Notes: generated by a model not told the origin, from the letters alone. A DNA stretch of 64,000 bases from Mycobacteriales bacterium (GCA_030447385.1 JAUJOY010000002.1:642081-706080), one strand, 5' to 3'; counted from the first letter of the stretch, positions 6,662 through 17,163 are shown. A program made the numbers and translations.

Positions 6662-9433
6662 GTGACCAGCGAGGCGGTTCCGCCGGCGGCGCCGTCACCC
6701 GCCGAGCGCTACGCGGCCTTCCGCCGGACCCAGCCCGGTGCGGCCCTCGCCGCCTTCGAGGTCGGCTACCCGTTCGGGCTCGACGCCTTCCAGCGCGTGG
6801 CGTGCACTGCGCTGGAAGCCGGCCGCGGGGTCCTCGTCGCCGCTCCGACCGGTGCCGGCAAGACGGTCGTCGGCGAGTTCGCCGTCCACCTCGCCCTGCG
6901 CGAGGGCCGCAAGTGCTTCTACACCACCCCCATCAAGGCCCTGTCGAACCAGAAGTACGCCGACCTCGTGACCCGGCACGGCGCCGACCGGGTCGGCCTG
7001 CTCACCGGCGACAACACGGTCAACGGGGACGCGGACGTCGTCGTCATGACGACCGAGGTCCTGCGCAACATGCTCTACTCCCGGGGCCGGGGGAGCGAGT
7101 CCGGCTCGACCGACCGGCTGCGCGGCCTGGCGCATGTCGTCATGGACGAGGTGCACTACCTCGCCGACCGCGAGCGCGGGGCGGTCTGGGAGGAGGTGAT
7201 CATCCATCTTCCGAGCGATGTGCAGGTGACCTCGCTGTCGGCGACGGTGAGCAACGCCGAGGAGTTCGGCGCCTGGCTGATGACCGTCCGCGGGGACACC
7301 GAGGTGGTCGTCGAGGAGCACCGGCCCGTCCCGCTGTGGCAGCACATGCTGGTGGGAACGCGGCTGTACGACCTGTTCGTGGGCGACGAGGTCAACCCCG
7401 CGCTGGAGCGGCTCGCCCGCGACGAGGGCCGGCTGCCCGCCCGCGGGCGGGCCGGCCGCGGCGGGCAGTACGGCGGCGCCGGCGGCGGAGCCCATCGGCG
7501 GCCGGTCGTCGGCCGCTCCGAGGTGCTCTCCCGGCTCGACAGCCAGGGCCTGCTCCCCGCGATCACCTTCATCTTCAGTCGTGCCGGCTGCTCGGCCGCC
7601 GTCCAGCAGTGCGTGCGCTCCGGGCTGCGGCTCAACACCGCCGAGGAGGCCGAGCGCGTACGACGCCACGTCGAGAAGCGCACCGCCTCGCTGCCGCGCG
7701 AGGACCTGCAGGTGCTGGGCTACTGGGAGTGGCTCGACGCGCTGCAGCGCGGGTTCGCGGCCCATCACGCCGGGATGCTGCCGACCTTCAAGGAGGTCGT
7801 CGAGGAGCTGTTCTCCGAGGGGCTGGTGAAGGCGGTATTCGCGACCGAGACGCTCGCGCTCGGGATCAACATGCCCGCCCGCTCGGTGGTCCTCGAGAAG
7901 CTGACGAAGTGGAACGGCGAGACCCATGCGGACGTGACGCCGGGGGAGTACACCCAACTGACCGGACGCGCAGGCCGGCGGGGCATCGACGTCGAGGGGC
8001 ATGCCGTCGTGCTGTGGCATCCCGGGCTGTCGCCCAAGACGGTCGCCGGACTCGCCTCGACCCGCACCTATCCGCTGCGGTCGAGCTTCCGGCCGTCGTA
8101 CAACATGGCCGTCAACCTCGTCGGCAGCCTCGGCCGGGAGCAGGCGCGCACCCTGCTGGAGAGCTCCTTCGCGCAGTTCCAGGCCGATGCGTCGGTGGTC
8201 GGGCTGGCCCGGCAGATCCGCCGCAACCTCGAGGGACTGGAGGGCTACCACGCCTCGATGACCTGCCACCTCGGTGACGCGCAGGAGTACGGCCGGCTGC
8301 GGGCCGAGCTGAGCCGGCGCGAGGCCGACCTGTCGCGGCAGGGCGCCGCGCAGCGGCGTGTGGCGGCGGCCGAGTCGCTGGCACTGCTCTCGGTCGGGGA
8401 CGTGATCCGGGTCCCGAGTGGCCGCAGGGCCGGCCTCGCGGTGGTCCTGGACCCCGGGTTGGGCACCGACGGTGAGGCCCACCCGCTCGTGCTCACCGAG
8501 GACCGGTGGGCGGGGCGGCTGTCGGTCGCCGACTTCCCCGTGGCGGTGGAGCCGGTGGGGCGGCTGCGGGTGCCCAAGCACTTCGAGCACCGCTCCCCGC
8601 AGGCGCGCCGCGACCTCGCCTCGGCTCTGTCCTCACTGGACGTGCCGGGCGCTGCCCGGCGGGGCAAGCGCCGCGCGGCCGCGGCGGACGACACCGAGAT
8701 CGCGGCCCTGCGCGTCGCCCTGCGCCGGCACCCGGTCTCCGGCTGCGAGGAGCGTGAGTCGCACCTGCGCTGGGCCGAGCGCTGGCGCCGGCTGCGCGCG
8801 GAGACCGACGGGCTGGAGCGCCGGGTCGCCGGCAAGACCAGCTCGATCGCGCGCACCTTCGACCGGGTCTGCGCCGTCCTCGACGAGCTCGGCTACCTCG
8901 CGGGGGACGACGTGACGACGGCCGGGCAGTCCCTGGCCCGGGTCTACAGCGAGGCCGACCTGCTCGTCGTCGAGAGCCTGCGTCGCGGGCTCTGGGACGG
9001 CCTGACCCCTGCCGAGCTGGCCGCAGCCGTGTCCACGCTGGCCTACCAGAGCCGCCGGCCGGAGGAGTCCACCCCGGTGGTCCCGGCGGGTGCCGTGCAG
9101 AGGGCGCTGAGCCGGATGGACGACCTGTGGGCCGACCTGCTGGAGGTCGAGACACGGGCAGGGGTGCAGTTCCTGCGGCGGCCCGACCCCGGGTTCACCT
9201 GGGCCGTCTGGCGCTGGGCCGGTGGCGCCAGCCTCGAGTCTGTGCTGGGGAACGACCCCGACCTGACCGCCGGCGACTTCGTGCGCTGGTGCAAGCAGCT
9301 GCTCGACCTGCTCGGCCAGGTGGCGGTGGTCGTGCAGAAGGTGTCCCCCCAGGACGGCGAGCTGGGGCGGACCACCCGCAAGGCGATCGATGCCGTCCGC
9401 CGAGGCGTCGTCGCCTACAGCAGCGTCGGCTGA
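6662..9433 (+). CDS. helY: DEAD/DEAH-box RNA helicase of the HelY (Ski2/Mtr4-like) family
   Basis: A 923-residue superfamily-2 helicase. The Walker A motif is APTGAGKT (about residues 61-68), motif II is DEVH in VVMDEVHYLAD, motif III is SAT in SLSATVSNAEEFGAWL, and motif VI is QLTGRAGRRG. A basic Gly/Arg-rich insert (ARGRAGRGGQYGGAGGGAHR) lies at about residues 260-280, and the C-terminal half is the Ski2-type DSHCT region. It probably unwinds structured RNA during decay or ribosome quality control. It follows tatC as in Mycobacterium (Rv2092c). The start is set by TAGCCT 6 nt upstream of GTG 6662. Confidence 0.93.
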   Translation: MTSEAVPPAAPSPAERYAAFRRTQPGAALAAFEVGYPFGLDAFQRVACTALEAGRGVLVAAPTGAGKTVVGEFAVHLALREGRKCFYTTPIKALSNQKYADLVTRHGADRVGLLTGDNTVNGDADVVVMTTEVLRNMLYSRGRGSESGSTDRLRGLAHVVMDEVHYLADRERGAVWEEVIIHLPSDVQVTSLSATVSNAEEFGAWLMTVRGDTEVVVEEHRPVPLWQHMLVGTRLYDLFVGDEVNPALERLARDEGRLPARGRAGRGGQYGGAGGGAHRRPVVGRSEVLSRLDSQGLLPAITFIFSRAGCSAAVQQCVRSGLRLNTAEEAERVRRHVEKRTASLPREDLQVLGYWEWLDALQRGFAAHHAGMLPTFKEVVEELFSEGLVKAVFATETLALGINMPARSVVLEKLTKWNGETHADVTPGEYTQLTGRAGRRGIDVEGHAVVLWHPGLSPKTVAGLASTRTYPLRSSFRPSYNMAVNLVGSLGREQARTLLESSFAQFQADASVVGLARQIRRNLEGLEGYHASMTCHLGDAQEYGRLRAELSRREADLSRQGAAQRRVAAAESLALLSVGDVIRVPSGRRAGLAVVLDPGLGTDGEAHPLVLTEDRWAGRLSVADFPVAVEPVGRLRVPKHFEHRSPQARRDLASALSSLDVPGAARRGKRRAAAADDTEIAALRVALRRHPVSGCEERESHLRWAERWRRLRAETDGLERRVAGKTSSIARTFDRVCAVLDELGYLAGDDVTTAGQSLARVYSEADLLVVESLRRGLWDGLTPAELAAAVSTLAYQSRRPEESTPVVPAGAVQRALSRMDDLWADLLEVETRAGVQFLRRPDPGFTWAVWRWAGGASLESVLGNDPDLTAGDFVRWCKQLLDLLGQVAVVVQKVSPQDGELGRTTRKAIDAVRRGVVAYSSVG

Positions 9434-9460
9434 CCGGCGACGCGTCCTTCGACCCGCCGG

Positions 9461-9466
9461 TACCGT
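9461..9466 (+). promoter_or_regulatory. -10 box of maf, leaderless
   Basis: TACCGT, then 8 nt, then GTG 9475. No ribosome site is present. Confidence 0.45.
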
Positions 9467-9474
9467 TGCGGGGC

Positions 9475-10077
9475 GTGGGCATTCCCCTGCTGGTGCTCGC
9501 CAGCGCCTCACCGGCCCGGCTGCGGCTGCTGCGGGATGCCGGCCTCGACCCGCAGGTGCGCGTCAGCGGGGTGGACGAGAGCGCAGTGCGGGCGCAGGAC
9601 CCGCACGCGCTGGTGCGCGAGCTGGCGCACCGCAAGGCAGCCGCGGTGGCGGCCGGTCTGGCGACCGGCCTCGTTGTCGGCTGCGACTCCATGCTCCTGC
9701 TGGACGGGGAGGTGCTCGGCAAGCCCGCCGACGCGGCGCAGAGCCTGGCCCGATGGAGCCGGATGCGCGGACGCACCGGGACGCTGCTCACCGGGCAGGT
9801 GGTCATCGACGCTGCCTCCGGAAGGACCGCTGCCGCCGTGGCGGCCACCCAGGTCCGGTTCGGGACGCCCAGCGACGAGGAGGTCGCCGCGTACGTCGCC
9901 TCGGGGGAGCCGCTGCACGTGGCCGGCGCCTTCACCCTCGACGGCAGGTCGGCGCCGTTCGTGGAAGGCATCGACGGTGACCCCGGCACGGTTCTCGGCC
10001 TGTCCATGCCGTTGCTGCGCCGGCAGCTCGCCGAGCTGGACGTGCGCCTCATCGACCTGTGGACGCCGCTGTCGTGA
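9475..10077 (+). CDS. Maf family nucleotide pyrophosphatase
   Basis: A 200-residue Maf/ITPase-fold enzyme that hydrolyses nucleoside triphosphates (dTTP, UTP or modified bases) to monophosphates and pyrophosphate. The diagnostic N-terminal motif LASASPARLRLL is at residues 7-18, and the substrate/metal segment VVGCDSMLLLDGEVLGKP and EPLHVAGAFTLDGRSAPFVEGIDGDP follow. GTG 9475 puts the LASASP motif at the usual position. The end overlaps the dus start (GTGA), so the two genes are coupled. Confidence 0.9.
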   Translation: MGIPLLVLASASPARLRLLRDAGLDPQVRVSGVDESAVRAQDPHALVRELAHRKAAAVAAGLATGLVVGCDSMLLLDGEVLGKPADAAQSLARWSRMRGRTGTLLTGQVVIDAASGRTAAAVAATQVRFGTPSDEEVAAYVASGEPLHVAGAFTLDGRSAPFVEGIDGDPGTVLGLSMPLLRRQLAELDVRLIDLWTPLS

Positions 10078-11213
10078 CCGCCCCCGCCACCGTCACCCCC
10101 CTGCGCATCGGGCCGCTCACCGTCGAGCTCCCGGTCGTCCTGGCTCCCATGGCAGGGGTCACGAACGCTGCCTTCCGCTCCCTGTGCCGCTCCTACGGAG
10201 CGGGGCTCCACGTCAGCGAGATGGTCTCCGCACGGGCACTTCTCGAGGTCAACGAGACCACCTCTCGACGCGCCTCCTTCGGCCCGCAGGAGAAGGTCCG
10301 CAGCATCCAGCTGTACGCCACGAACCCGGCCATCGTCGGCGCCGCCGTCACGAAGCTCATCCAGGAGCAGGGGGCCGACCACGTCGACCTCAACGTCGGC
10401 TGTCCCTCCCCGAAGGTGACCCGGCGCGGTGGTGGCGCGGCTCTGCCGGCGCACCCGGTGCTGTTCGCAAACCTGGTCCGGGCGGCGGTGCGGGCGGCGG
10501 GCGGCGTGCCGGTGACCGTGAAGATGCGCAAGGGCATCGACGAGGAGAACCTCACCTACCTGGAAGCCGGACGGCGCGCGGAGGGAGAGGGCGCCGCCGC
10601 GGTCGCGCTGCACGCGCGCACGGCCGAGCAGTTCTACTCCGGGCGGGCGGACTGGACGGCGATCACCGCGCTCAAGCAGGTCGTGAAGGGCATCCCCGTG
10701 CTCGGCAACGGCGACATCTGGGCCGCGTCGGACGCCCTGCGCATGATGGCCGAGACCGGGTGCGACGGCGTCGTCGTGGGGCGAGGGTGCCTCGGCAAGC
10801 CGTGGCTGTTCCGCGACCTGGCGGACGCCTTCGCCGGACGCCCGGTGCAGGACCCGCCGGCGGTCGGGGAGGTCGCCGCGGTCATGCGGCGCCACGCCCG
10901 GATGCTCGTCGAGGCACGCGGCGACGAAGGGTTCGCGGTGCGCGACTTCCGCCGGCACACCGGCTGGTACCTCACCGGCTACCCCGTCGGCGGAACCGCC
11001 CGTCGCGGGCTCGCCATGGCGTCCTCCCTGGCCGAGCTCGACGACCTGCTCGACCTGCTCGACCCGTCAGCCACGCTGCCGGCCGGTTCCGAGCTGCTGC
11101 CCCGCGGGCACGTCCAGGGCCCGCGGCACGTGACGCTGCCCGAGCACTGGCTCCGCAGGCGGGAGGACCCGACTCCGCCGGACGACGCCGGGGCCTTCCA
11201 CTCGGGCGGGTGA
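10074..11213 (+). CDS. dus: tRNA-dihydrouridine synthase
   Basis: FMN- and NADPH-dependent enzyme that reduces uridines in the tRNA D-loop. The protein has 379 residues with a TIM-barrel signature: VVLAPMAGVTNAAFRSLCR, then DLNVGCPSPKVTRRGGGAAL containing the catalytic cysteine (GCPSP), then PVTVKMRKGI and VLGNGDIW with the FMN-phosphate-binding GRGCLGKPWLF. The GTG at 10074 overlaps the maf stop; GTG 10059 is an alternative that would add five residues. The C-terminus is a short extension with basic and Pro-rich residues. Confidence 0.93.
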   Translation: MTAPATVTPLRIGPLTVELPVVLAPMAGVTNAAFRSLCRSYGAGLHVSEMVSARALLEVNETTSRRASFGPQEKVRSIQLYATNPAIVGAAVTKLIQEQGADHVDLNVGCPSPKVTRRGGGAALPAHPVLFANLVRAAVRAAGGVPVTVKMRKGIDEENLTYLEAGRRAEGEGAAAVALHARTAEQFYSGRADWTAITALKQVVKGIPVLGNGDIWAASDALRMMAETGCDGVVVGRGCLGKPWLFRDLADAFAGRPVQDPPAVGEVAAVMRRHARMLVEARGDEGFAVRDFRRHTGWYLTGYPVGGTARRGLAMASSLAELDDLLDLLDPSATLPAGSELLPRGHVQGPRHVTLPEHWLRRREDPTPPDDAGAFHSGG

Positions 11214-11236
11214 GGGCCGCCCGGGCGGGTGAGGGC
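11203..11236. repeat. 15-bp direct repeat between dus and glpD
   Basis: CGGGCGGGTGAGGGC occurs at 11203-11217 and 11222-11236 at the convergent ends of dus and glpD. A small hairpin GGGC-N6-GCCC follows. It may contribute to termination or be a replication-slippage duplication of the dus stop-codon region. Confidence 0.5.
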
Positions 11237-11251
11237 GCTTGTGCCCGAGGG

Positions 11252-12955
11252 TCAGCCGGCCGCGCCCAGCAGCTCGCGGGTCGGCACGCCGGGTAGGCCG
11301 AGCACGCCGCGCTCTCGGCGAACAGCCTCGGCGTAGGCGGCGACCTGCGCCATCGCCCACTGCTCGTCCCCGCCGGTCTCGCCGGCCAGCAGCCGGGCGG
11401 CGCGGGGTGCGGCCGCGAGGCCGGCGTCCTTCGCGCGCAGCGACAGCCGCAGGCGCCGGCTGAACACGTCCTCGAGGGTGATCGCCCCCTCGTGTCGCGC
11501 CGCGTGCACCACCTCCGCGGCGATGTGGGGGGCCGCGGGGGAGAGCTCCTCGGCCAGCGACGCGTCCGCGGCGACGAGCGAGAGCACGGCATGCGCCTGC
11601 TCGCCGGTCTGGCGCACCAGCATCTCGGCCACCCGCTCGCCCACCCCGACAGAGGCCGCGGCCGAGACGACCTCGGTCCGCAGCGCCGGCCACGGCTGGG
11701 TGCCGCCGAGCGGGATCTCGTCGGTCCGGCAGCGGACCCGCGACCCGTCCCGGTCCACGATGCGGTCGACGACGTCCTTGGCCATCCGCCGGTAGGTCGT
11801 GAGCTTGCCGCCGGTGATGGTCAGCAGCCCGCCGGAGCCCTCGACCAGGGTGTGCCGCCGGCTGATGTCGCTCATGGCGGAGCTGCCGGCGCTGCGGATC
11901 AGCGGCCGCACCCCCGCCCAGGCCCCGAGCACGTCGTCCGCGACGAGGTTGCGCCGGAAGACGTCGTTGCCGGCAGCGAGCACGTAGTCGAGGTCCTGCC
12001 CCGTGAGCGAGAGGTCCTCGGGGGCGCCGTCGTGCGCGGTGTCGGTCGTCCCGAGGATCGTCTGCTCGCCGTACGGGATCGCGAACATCGAGCGCCCGTC
12101 GCCCTGCCTGCTCGGCAGCAGCACGCTCGCGCCGCGAAGGGGCAGCCGGTCGTGCGGGACGACGACGTGCACGCCCTTGGAGGGCTGCACGAACGCGGGG
12201 CGGCCAGGCTCCTCGTAGGCCTGCAGGCGGTCCACCCACACCCCCGTGGCGTTCACGACATGGCGGGCCGTGAGCTCGACCTCGGTGCCGCCCACGCGGT
12301 CCTGGACCTTCGCGCCGCGTACCCGGCCGGTGTCGTCGAGAAGCAGGCCGGTCACCTCGGCATAGGGCACCGCGAGCGCGCCAAAGGCGCGGGCGGCCTG
12401 CACTACGGCCAGCACGAGGCGGGCGTCGTCGGTGCCGCAGTCGCCGTAGAGGTAGGAGTGCAGGAGCCCGGACTCGGCCAGGGCGGGAGCCAGGGCGATG
12501 GCCTGCTCGGCGCTGACCTTCTCGTGCCGCCGGACGTCGCCGCGGCTGCCGAGGGAGGCGAGGGCGAAGACGTCGTAGGTCGTCAGGCCCAGCCCGAGCA
12601 GGCGCCGCCGGGGGGTGTCCGGCCACACCGGGTAGAGGAAGTCCATGGGGCGCACGAGGTGCGGGGCCAGGCGCAGGAGCAGCTGCCGCTCGGTGACGCC
12701 CTCGCGCACCAGGCCGAACTCGTAGTTCTCCAGGTAGCGCAGGCCGCCGTGCACGAGCTTGCTGCTCTTGCTGCTCGTGCCGCTCGCGAGGTCGCCGCGG
12801 TCGAGGACCGCGACGCGCAACCCCCTGCTGGCCGCATCGAGCGCCACCCCCGCACCCGTCGCGCCCATCCCCACGACCAGCACGTCGAGCTCCGCACCCG
12901 CCGCGTCGACCAGCTCCGCAGCCCGGGTGAAGACGGAGAACTCCTGGTTACTCAT
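11252..12955 (-). CDS. glpD: Glycerol-3-phosphate dehydrogenase (FAD, respiratory)
   Basis: A 567-residue flavoprotein that oxidises sn-glycerol 3-phosphate to dihydroxyacetone phosphate and passes electrons to quinone. The FAD-binding Rossmann motif VVGMGATGAGVALDAASRG is at about residues 27-45, followed by SKSSKLVHGGLRYLE, the family signature, and the C-terminal DAO_C region. ATG 12955 starts the protein; no strong ribosome site is seen. It is downstream of the exonuclease gene on the same strand with a 53-bp gap, so they may share a transcript. Confidence 0.95.
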   Translation of the reverse strand: MSNQEFSVFTRAAELVDAAGAELDVLVVGMGATGAGVALDAASRGLRVAVLDRGDLASGTSSKSSKLVHGGLRYLENYEFGLVREGVTERQLLLRLAPHLVRPMDFLYPVWPDTPRRRLLGLGLTTYDVFALASLGSRGDVRRHEKVSAEQAIALAPALAESGLLHSYLYGDCGTDDARLVLAVVQAARAFGALAVPYAEVTGLLLDDTGRVRGAKVQDRVGGTEVELTARHVVNATGVWVDRLQAYEEPGRPAFVQPSKGVHVVVPHDRLPLRGASVLLPSRQGDGRSMFAIPYGEQTILGTTDTAHDGAPEDLSLTGQDLDYVLAAGNDVFRRNLVADDVLGAWAGVRPLIRSAGSSAMSDISRRHTLVEGSGGLLTITGGKLTTYRRMAKDVVDRIVDRDGSRVRCRTDEIPLGGTQPWPALRTEVVSAAASVGVGERVAEMLVRQTGEQAHAVLSLVAADASLAEELSPAAPHIAAEVVHAARHEGAITLEDVFSRRLRLSLRAKDAGLAAAPRAARLLAGETGGDEQWAMAQVAAYAEAVRRERGVLGLPGVPTRELLGAAG

Positions 12956-13008
12956 CGGTAGTCATTGTGCCACTGCTGCGGAGGGACTTCTGCCGAAGCG
13001 CCGACGCA

Positions 13009-13920
13009 TCAGCCGTCCGACGCGGCCCTGATCGCTTCGAGGAGCCGGCTGAGCGGGCTGTCGAGCCCCCACCTGTCGGAGAGCTCGACGAGCCGAGCCG
13101 GGTCGAGCGGCTGCGCCGGCAGCGCGTCGTCCAGGGGAGGGAGCGGGAGGTCGCGCACGGTCCGGGTGACCGCGGGCGCGACGGCGAGATAGTGACGGGC
13201 CTCCTCGAGCTTGGTGCGCGAGCCGGCCGGGAACCCGTCGACGACCCCCTCGTCCAGCGCCGCCACGATGGCGTCCACCGTGCCGAACCGGTTGATCAGC
13301 GCTGCGGCCGTCTTGTCCCCGATGCCTCTCACCCCGGGCAACCCGTCGCTCGGGTCGCCGCGCAGCACGGCGTACTCCGCGTAGGCCGTGCCGGGGATGC
13401 CGTACTTCCCGGCCACCTCAGCCTCGCCGTACGGCTTCATCTTCTCGACGGTGTAGAGGACCCGGACCGGTCCCTCGTCGCGGACGAGCTGGAACATGTC
13501 CCGGTCCCCAGTCACCACGTCTACCGGCCCGGCCTCGCGGGCGGACAGGGTGCCGAGGACGTCGTCCGCTTCGTAGCCGGGCACTCCTGCGGTGGTGATG
13601 CCCACGGCCTCGAGCACCTGCAGCAGCACCTCGACCTGCGGCGCCAGGCTGGGCGGCTCAGCCTCCGCGCCGTTCTCGGCCAGCCGGTGCGCCTTGTACG
13701 ACGGGACCGCGGCCACCCGGAACGCCGGCCGCCAGTCGAGGTCGAGGCAGGCGACGAGGCGGCTCGGCCGGGTGTCGCGCACGATCCGGGCGATCAGGTC
13801 GACGGTGCCGCGTACGGCGTGAACAGGCGAGCCGTCGGGGGCGGTGATGGACTCCGGCACGCCGTGGAAGGCGCGGTACCACAGGGACGGGGCGTCGAGC
13901 AGCGTCAGTTGGCCGGGCAC
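13009..13920 (-). CDS. 5'-3' exonuclease (PolI N-terminal/flap-nuclease type)
   Basis: A free-standing 303-residue 5'-nuclease. The PIN-like core is seen in LLDAPSLWYRAFHGVP, the metal-binding acid cluster in GYEADDVLGTLSA and VVTGDRDMFQLV, and the helix-3-turn-helix DNA-binding element in GVRGIGDKTAAALINRFGTV. It should remove 5' flaps or RNA primers in repair or Okazaki-fragment processing, beside PolI. The start is GTG 13920; the -10-like CAGGGT lies 6 nt upstream, so a leaderless transcript is possible but weaker than in neighbours. Confidence 0.88.
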   Translation of the reverse strand: MPGQLTLLDAPSLWYRAFHGVPESITAPDGSPVHAVRGTVDLIARIVRDTRPSRLVACLDLDWRPAFRVAAVPSYKAHRLAENGAEAEPPSLAPQVEVLLQVLEAVGITTAGVPGYEADDVLGTLSAREAGPVDVVTGDRDMFQLVRDEGPVRVLYTVEKMKPYGEAEVAGKYGIPGTAYAEYAVLRGDPSDGLPGVRGIGDKTAAALINRFGTVDAIVAALDEGVVDGFPAGSRTKLEEARHYLAVAPAVTRTVRDLPLPPLDDALPAQPLDPARLVELSDRWGLDSPLSRLLEAIRAASDG

Positions 13921-14040
13921 CTCCGCACCCTGTCAGACCCTCGCGGGCGGTCGGCCGGTCGTGCCCGGTTCCGGCTGCAGGAGGAGCAGAATGGGCGGGA
14001 GATCGAGACCGGTGCCCCCACCGGAGATGGCGGGTCGTGA

Positions 14041-14490
14041 ATGGACGAGCTGGACCGGCAGCTCCTGCGGCTGCTGGTGGAGGAGGGCAGGCGCAGCTAT
14101 GCCGATCTCGCGCGGGACTCGGGCCTGTCGACCAGCGCCGTCCACCAGCGGGTCCGCCGGCTGGAGCAGCGCGGCGTCATCTCCGGCTACTCGGCGCGGC
14201 TGGACCCGGTGCTGGTCGGCCTGCCGCTGTCCGCCTTCGTCTCCATCCAGCCCATCGACCCCGCCGCGCCTGACGACGCGCCGGAGCGGCTGCGCCACCT
14301 CCGCGCGATCGAGGCCTGCCACAGCGTCGCGGGCGTGGAGAGCTACATCCTGCAGGTACGCGTGGGAAGCCCCGCTGAGCTCGAGCAGCTGCTGCAGGAG
14401 ATCCGGGCGGCCGCGGGGGTCAGCACCCGTACGACGGTGGTGCTGAGCACACCGTGGGAGGGACGTGCCGCACTCCCTGGTCAGCCGTGA
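14041..14490 (+). CDS. Lrp/AsnC family transcriptional regulator
   Basis: A 149-residue Lrp/AsnC regulator. The winged helix-turn-helix (MDELDRQLLRLLVEEGRRSY to SAVHQRVRRLEQRGVISGYS) occupies residues 1-48, and the RAM ligand-binding domain follows (GVESYILQVRVGSPAELEQL). Such proteins sense amino acids and regulate their metabolism. A lysine 6-aminotransferase operon lies 9 kb away; in Mycobacterium an Lrp-type gene sits next to lat, but here the distance makes the link only a guess. The 3' end overlaps the convergent frameshifted oxidoreductase gene by 10 bp. Confidence 0.88.
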   Translation: MDELDRQLLRLLVEEGRRSYADLARDSGLSTSAVHQRVRRLEQRGVISGYSARLDPVLVGLPLSAFVSIQPIDPAAPDDAPERLRHLRAIEACHSVAGVESYILQVRVGSPAELEQLLQEIRAAAGVSTRTTVVLSTPWEGRAALPGQP

Positions 14491-14872
14491 CCCAGCACCC
14501 GGTCGACAGCGACCTCGATCACGACCCGGGACGGGTTGTCGCCGGGCTGGCGGTAGCGGGAGGCGTAGCGGCGTACTGCCTCCGCGACACGCTCCGGGTC
14601 CGTGCTGACGGTGGGCACTCCCTCCAGCGCGAGCCAGCGGCGACCGTCGACCTGCGCCACCACCGCCCGCGGCGAACCCGCCTGCACGTGGCGCGCCTTG
14701 CGCGACGAGGCGCTGGTGATGACCCGCGCCAGCCCGGTGTCCGGGTCCCAGGTGAAGCCCACCGCCACCACGTGCGGCGGCCGTCCGGCCGCAGCGTCGT
14801 CAAGGTGGCGAGGTGGCGTTCGGCGAGGAAGGCGCTCGCCGTGTCGGGAAGAGCCCGGGGGTCGAGAGCCAT
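14481..14872 (-). pseudogene. PPOX-type flavin/F420 oxidoreductase with a frameshift
   Basis: The N-terminal part reads MALDPRALPDTASAFLAERH, then LATLTTLRPDG in one frame; the C-terminal part reads PHVVAVGFTWDPDTGLARVI in the next frame and continues to VDRVLGHG. Both halves match the small pyridoxamine-oxidase-like split-barrel family (Rv1155-like), which binds FMN or F420. Adding one base near 14775-14783, in the CCGCCGC run, restores a protein of about 130 residues. The coding is otherwise intact and keeps a promoter (TAGCCT, 6 nt, ATG), so this is either a very recent mutation or a sequencing error. The stop overlaps the Lrp gene end. Confidence 0.8.
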
Positions 14873-14878
14873 GCAAGC

Positions 14879-14884
14879 AGGCTA
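14879..14884 (-). promoter_or_regulatory. -10 box of the frameshifted oxidoreductase, leaderless
   Basis: TAGCCT on the - strand, then 6 nt, then ATG 14872. Confidence 0.5.
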
Positions 14885-15040
14885 ATGAGCCAGCGTCCCC
14901 CGCCTGCGGACCGCGGAGGACAATGCTGACAGCGCCCCAGCACACATCCGCGTGCAGCGGCAAGGGCGTGCGTGATGCGGCTCTCGAAGGAGCCGGGCGA
15001 GCGGTGGCGTGAGGCGACTGTCGAAGGGGAGGGGGGCGAC

Positions 15041-15901
15041 GTGGAGACCGGGTTCCCCGCGGCTGACTCTCGCGATGACTTCGCCCGGGCGCGGCGCAAC
15101 GCCGTCCTGGCACGACTGGCTGCCCGGCTGCGCATGCGGGAGGGTGATGTCGACGTGCTGCTGCCCTTCGACGAGGTCGTGGGCGCGCTGGGGCACCGCG
15201 GGGAGCAGCACCTGGGGCTGCAGACCGTCGAGCTCGACAGCGTCGTCGGGTCGGTCGACCGGCGCATCGGCTTCGACCGGCAGTTCCGCCCGACCAGCGA
15301 CCTGACCCGCACCCGCTTCGAACGTCTCGCGCTGGCCGTGCGCAAGGGCGAGACGCTTCCGCCCGTCGACCTCTACCGCGTCGGGGAGGTGCACTTCGTC
15401 CGGGACGGCCACCACCGCGTGGCCGTGCTGCGGGCACTCGGGCGCGAGGTCGTGGAGGCATGGGTGACCCTGGTGCACACCGCCGTCGGCGCTGGGGCCG
15501 ACCTGCGACTGGCCGATCTGCCGCTCAAGGGGCACGAGCGGCTCTTTTGGGAACGGGTGCCGCTGCCAGGGGTCCTGCGCAGCCGGATCGTGCTGGATGT
15601 GCCCGACGACTGGGCGGTCCTCGCCGAGGGGGTGGAGGCGTGGGGGTTCCGCCGGCTGCAGGACCTCGGCGAGCTGCAGGACCGGGCACAGGTGGCGCTC
15701 GCCTGGTTCACCGAGGAGTTCGAGCCGGTGCTCTCGCTGCTGCGTGAAGCGGGCCTGCACCCGGGCGACGGCGCCTCGGACGCGTCGGTCTACCTGCGCT
15801 TCGCCAAGGACCGCTACCTGGTGCTGCGTACGCACCGCTGGGACGACTCGGTTCTCGAGCGGCTCGCCCTGCTGCAGTCGCGCACGCGTCGCGACGCCTG
15901 A
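15041..15901 (+). CDS. ParB/sulfiredoxin-fold protein, function unknown
   Basis: A 286-residue protein with a ParB N-terminal-like fold. The recognisable element is LPPVDLYRVGEVHFVRDGHH followed by RVAVLRALG, the G-H-x-R-type nucleotide-binding loop of ParB/sulfiredoxin proteins, here D-G-H-H-R. There is no helix-turn-helix as in chromosomal ParB, so a partition role is unlikely. I start at GTG 15041, which has a GGGGAGGGGGG ribosome site 4-6 nt upstream; GTG 14972 or ATG 14975 would add 22-23 poorly conserved-looking residues. It converges with the sugar importer operon. Function unknown. Confidence 0.7.
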   Translation: METGFPAADSRDDFARARRNAVLARLAARLRMREGDVDVLLPFDEVVGALGHRGEQHLGLQTVELDSVVGSVDRRIGFDRQFRPTSDLTRTRFERLALAVRKGETLPPVDLYRVGEVHFVRDGHHRVAVLRALGREVVEAWVTLVHTAVGAGADLRLADLPLKGHERLFWERVPLPGVLRSRIVLDVPDDWAVLAEGVEAWGFRRLQDLGELQDRAQVALAWFTEEFEPVLSLLREAGLHPGDGASDASVYLRFAKDRYLVLRTHRWDDSVLERLALLQSRTRRDA

Positions 15902-15922
15902 CCGACCGCCGCCCAGGGTCGG
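15902..15922. terminator. Hairpin between convergent genes
   Basis: CCGACC and GGTCGG form a 6-bp stem with a 9-nt loop immediately after the ParB-fold gene and before the end of the convergent sugC-like gene. No T-tract follows. Confidence 0.4.
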
Positions 15923-15930
15923 GCCCCCGG

Positions 15931-17163
<1,233 letters not shown>

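Noticed and set aside
14041-14490. Lrp protein as the regulator of lat
   Set aside because: It is 9-12 kb from lat with unrelated genes between; the link known from Mycobacterium is adjacency, which is absent here.
15041-15901. Chromosome partition protein ParB
   Set aside because: Only the N-terminal ParB-like fold is present; the helix-turn-helix and dimerisation parts are missing and no parS sites or parA neighbour are seen.
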